A stretch of 7,018 nt of DNA. It comes from Hyphomicrobiales bacterium (GTDB lineage Bacteria > Pseudomonadota > Alphaproteobacteria > Rhizobiales > S144-35). Below, piece after piece: positions 6,421 through 7,018 of this stretch. Each line of letters starts with the position of its first letter. Positions within the stretch are counted from its first letter, which is position 1. The notes below the pieces were generated by a model, which did no database searches, was not told the origin of the DNA, and saw only the letters and a list, made by a program, of their open reading frames with translations. The position numbers were made by a program, and so were the translations under genes. The stretch lies in contig WGBT01000425.1 in the NCBI GenBank assembly GCA_015494185.1, positions 1 through 7,018 of the forward strand, read 5' to 3'.

Positions 6421-6426
6421 CTCCTC
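6421..6426 (-). promoter_or_regulatory. Ribosome binding site of the mic60-like gene
   Basis: The minus strand reads GAGGAG 6 bases before ATG 6414-6412. This strong site argues for that ATG over the longer in-frame starts at 6432 (ATG) and 6441 (TTG); for those, GAGGAG would lie inside the coding region. Confidence 0.65.
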
Positions 6427-6445
6427 AGCCATGCCCGGCAATGTA

Positions 6446-6484
6446 CTAATGTATCATTAGCCGAACCTATCATTTCTTGATCAA
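6446..6484 (-). promoter_or_regulatory. Possible promoter with overlapping inverted repeat before the mic60-like gene
   Basis: The 95-base hemD-mic60 gap is AT-rich. On the minus strand TTGATC (6484-6479) is followed after 17 bases by GCTAAT (6461-6456), a moderate -35/-10 pair. A perfect inverted repeat CTAATG-TAT-CATTAG (6446-6460) overlaps the -10 position, as an operator would. TTGATCAA (6477-6484) is itself a palindrome. It could provide a start point for mic60 and hemY separate from hemD, but the evidence is motif match only. Confidence 0.25.
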
Positions 6485-6509
6485 TTGGTATTATTAACGG
6501 GGTTGTTCT

Positions 6510-7018
6510 TCAATTGATATGATTTTTGTGGTTGTCGTTAATCATAGCTATGAGGGCTTCAAGTCGAGGCGTGGGACTGACTTTGATCGTGGTTTCAAGT
6601 CCTGTCAATGATTTTGCAACATTTGGCGAAAGGCAAAAACAGATCATTGTGGTCATCATGGGGCCAAGATCATGTTTTTTGATCAGTTTGACAAATATTT
6701 TTGCGGTTCGCGGTGACAACAGCATCACGGCATCTGGGGGCTTGGCCTTTAATGCCGCCAGCATATTTGCCGGGATGGCCTGTAACGCCCGGCTTTCATA
6801 CATGACAGGCTGGTGTATCTCGAAATTCAGCCGCGCTAGTTCGGCGCCAGTATCGCGCGCCAAATGCCGTCCTGCAAGATGAATGAGCGGGCCTTTTGTT
6901 GGTGCAAAGCAACGGGCGATCAGGTTGGGCAGGCTTTGCGCCGTCTGATCACCGAGCAAAACCGTCTTGAACCCCATCTGCCGGGCCAGCCCGGCGGTGG
7001 CGGTGCCGACACAGACGA
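6510..7018 (-). CDS. hemD: Uroporphyrinogen-III synthase, C-terminal part (start beyond window)
   Basis: Converts hydroxymethylbilane to uroporphyrinogen III by cyclisation with inversion of ring D, in the cytosol; this product feeds haem, sirohaem and corrinoid synthesis. About 169 residues are visible, roughly two thirds of the usual 240-260. The open frame continues past 7018, so the ATG at 6977-6975 is internal. The fragment opens with VCVGTATAGLARQMGF, the conserved VG-TA segment that precedes the second domain. It continues with PLIHLAGRHLARDTGAELAR, then VMYESRAL, then VMLLSPRTAKIFVKLI (the family's Ser-rich block before a helix) and CLSPNVAKSL. HemD diverges strongly in sequence, so the assignment rests on the order of these blocks plus the downstream mic60-hemY pair. 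No frameshift is visible. It is probably the first visible gene of a hemD-mic60-hemY unit. Confidence 0.88.
   Translation of the reverse strand, partial: VCVGTATAGLARQMGFKTVLLGDQTAQSLPNLIARCFAPTKGPLIHLAGRHLARDTGAELARLNFEIHQPVMYESRALQAIPANMLAALKAKPPDAVMLLSPRTAKIFVKLIKKHDLGPMMTTMICFCLSPNVAKSLTGLETTIKVSPTPRLEALIAMINDNHKNHIN

Overview
The window looks like ordinary chromosome of an alphaproteobacterium. The clearest sign is the minus-strand gene order hemD, then a mitofilin/Mic60-type membrane protein, then hemY of the alphaproteobacterial type. The sequence alone does not give the genus.

Layout. Positions 2-88 hold the last 28 codons of an unidentified plus-strand gene. Positions 89-453 are a gene-free stretch filled by a long structured repeat (copy 1). 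Plus-strand rsmB (16S rRNA m5C methyltransferase, 454-1845) follows. It converges, with only 16 bases between the stop codons, on minus-strand gloB (hydroxyacylglutathione hydrolase, 1862-2641). Positions 2642-3047 form a second gene-free stretch. It holds a related copy of the same repeat (copy 2, 2698-2949), a candidate gloB promoter, and about 100 bases (2950-3047) in which I see nothing convincing. From 3048 to the window end a minus-strand cluster reads right to left: partial hemD, mic60-like gene, hemY.

How the genes work together. HemD makes uroporphyrinogen III, the common precursor of haem, sirohaem and corrinoids. The Mic60-like protein and HemY are both inner-membrane-anchored proteins with large helical domains, and they conventionally travel with the haem genes in this class. 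RsmB modifies 16S rRNA and GloB completes glutathione-dependent methylglyoxal detoxification; both are housekeeping genes unrelated to the haem cluster.

The most unusual content is non-coding: a two-copy intergenic repeat family, both copies in the same orientation. Each copy begins with an ATACC-N3-GGTAT palindrome and ends with a hairpin. In copy 1 the hairpin is over 130 bases long with a perfect 25-bp inner arm and nested palindromes in its loop. In copy 2 it is a short hairpin that matches copy 1 after removal of exactly 80 bases between short TCAT repeats. I see no CRISPR array, tRNA, rRNA, insertion sequence with a transposase, or defence system.
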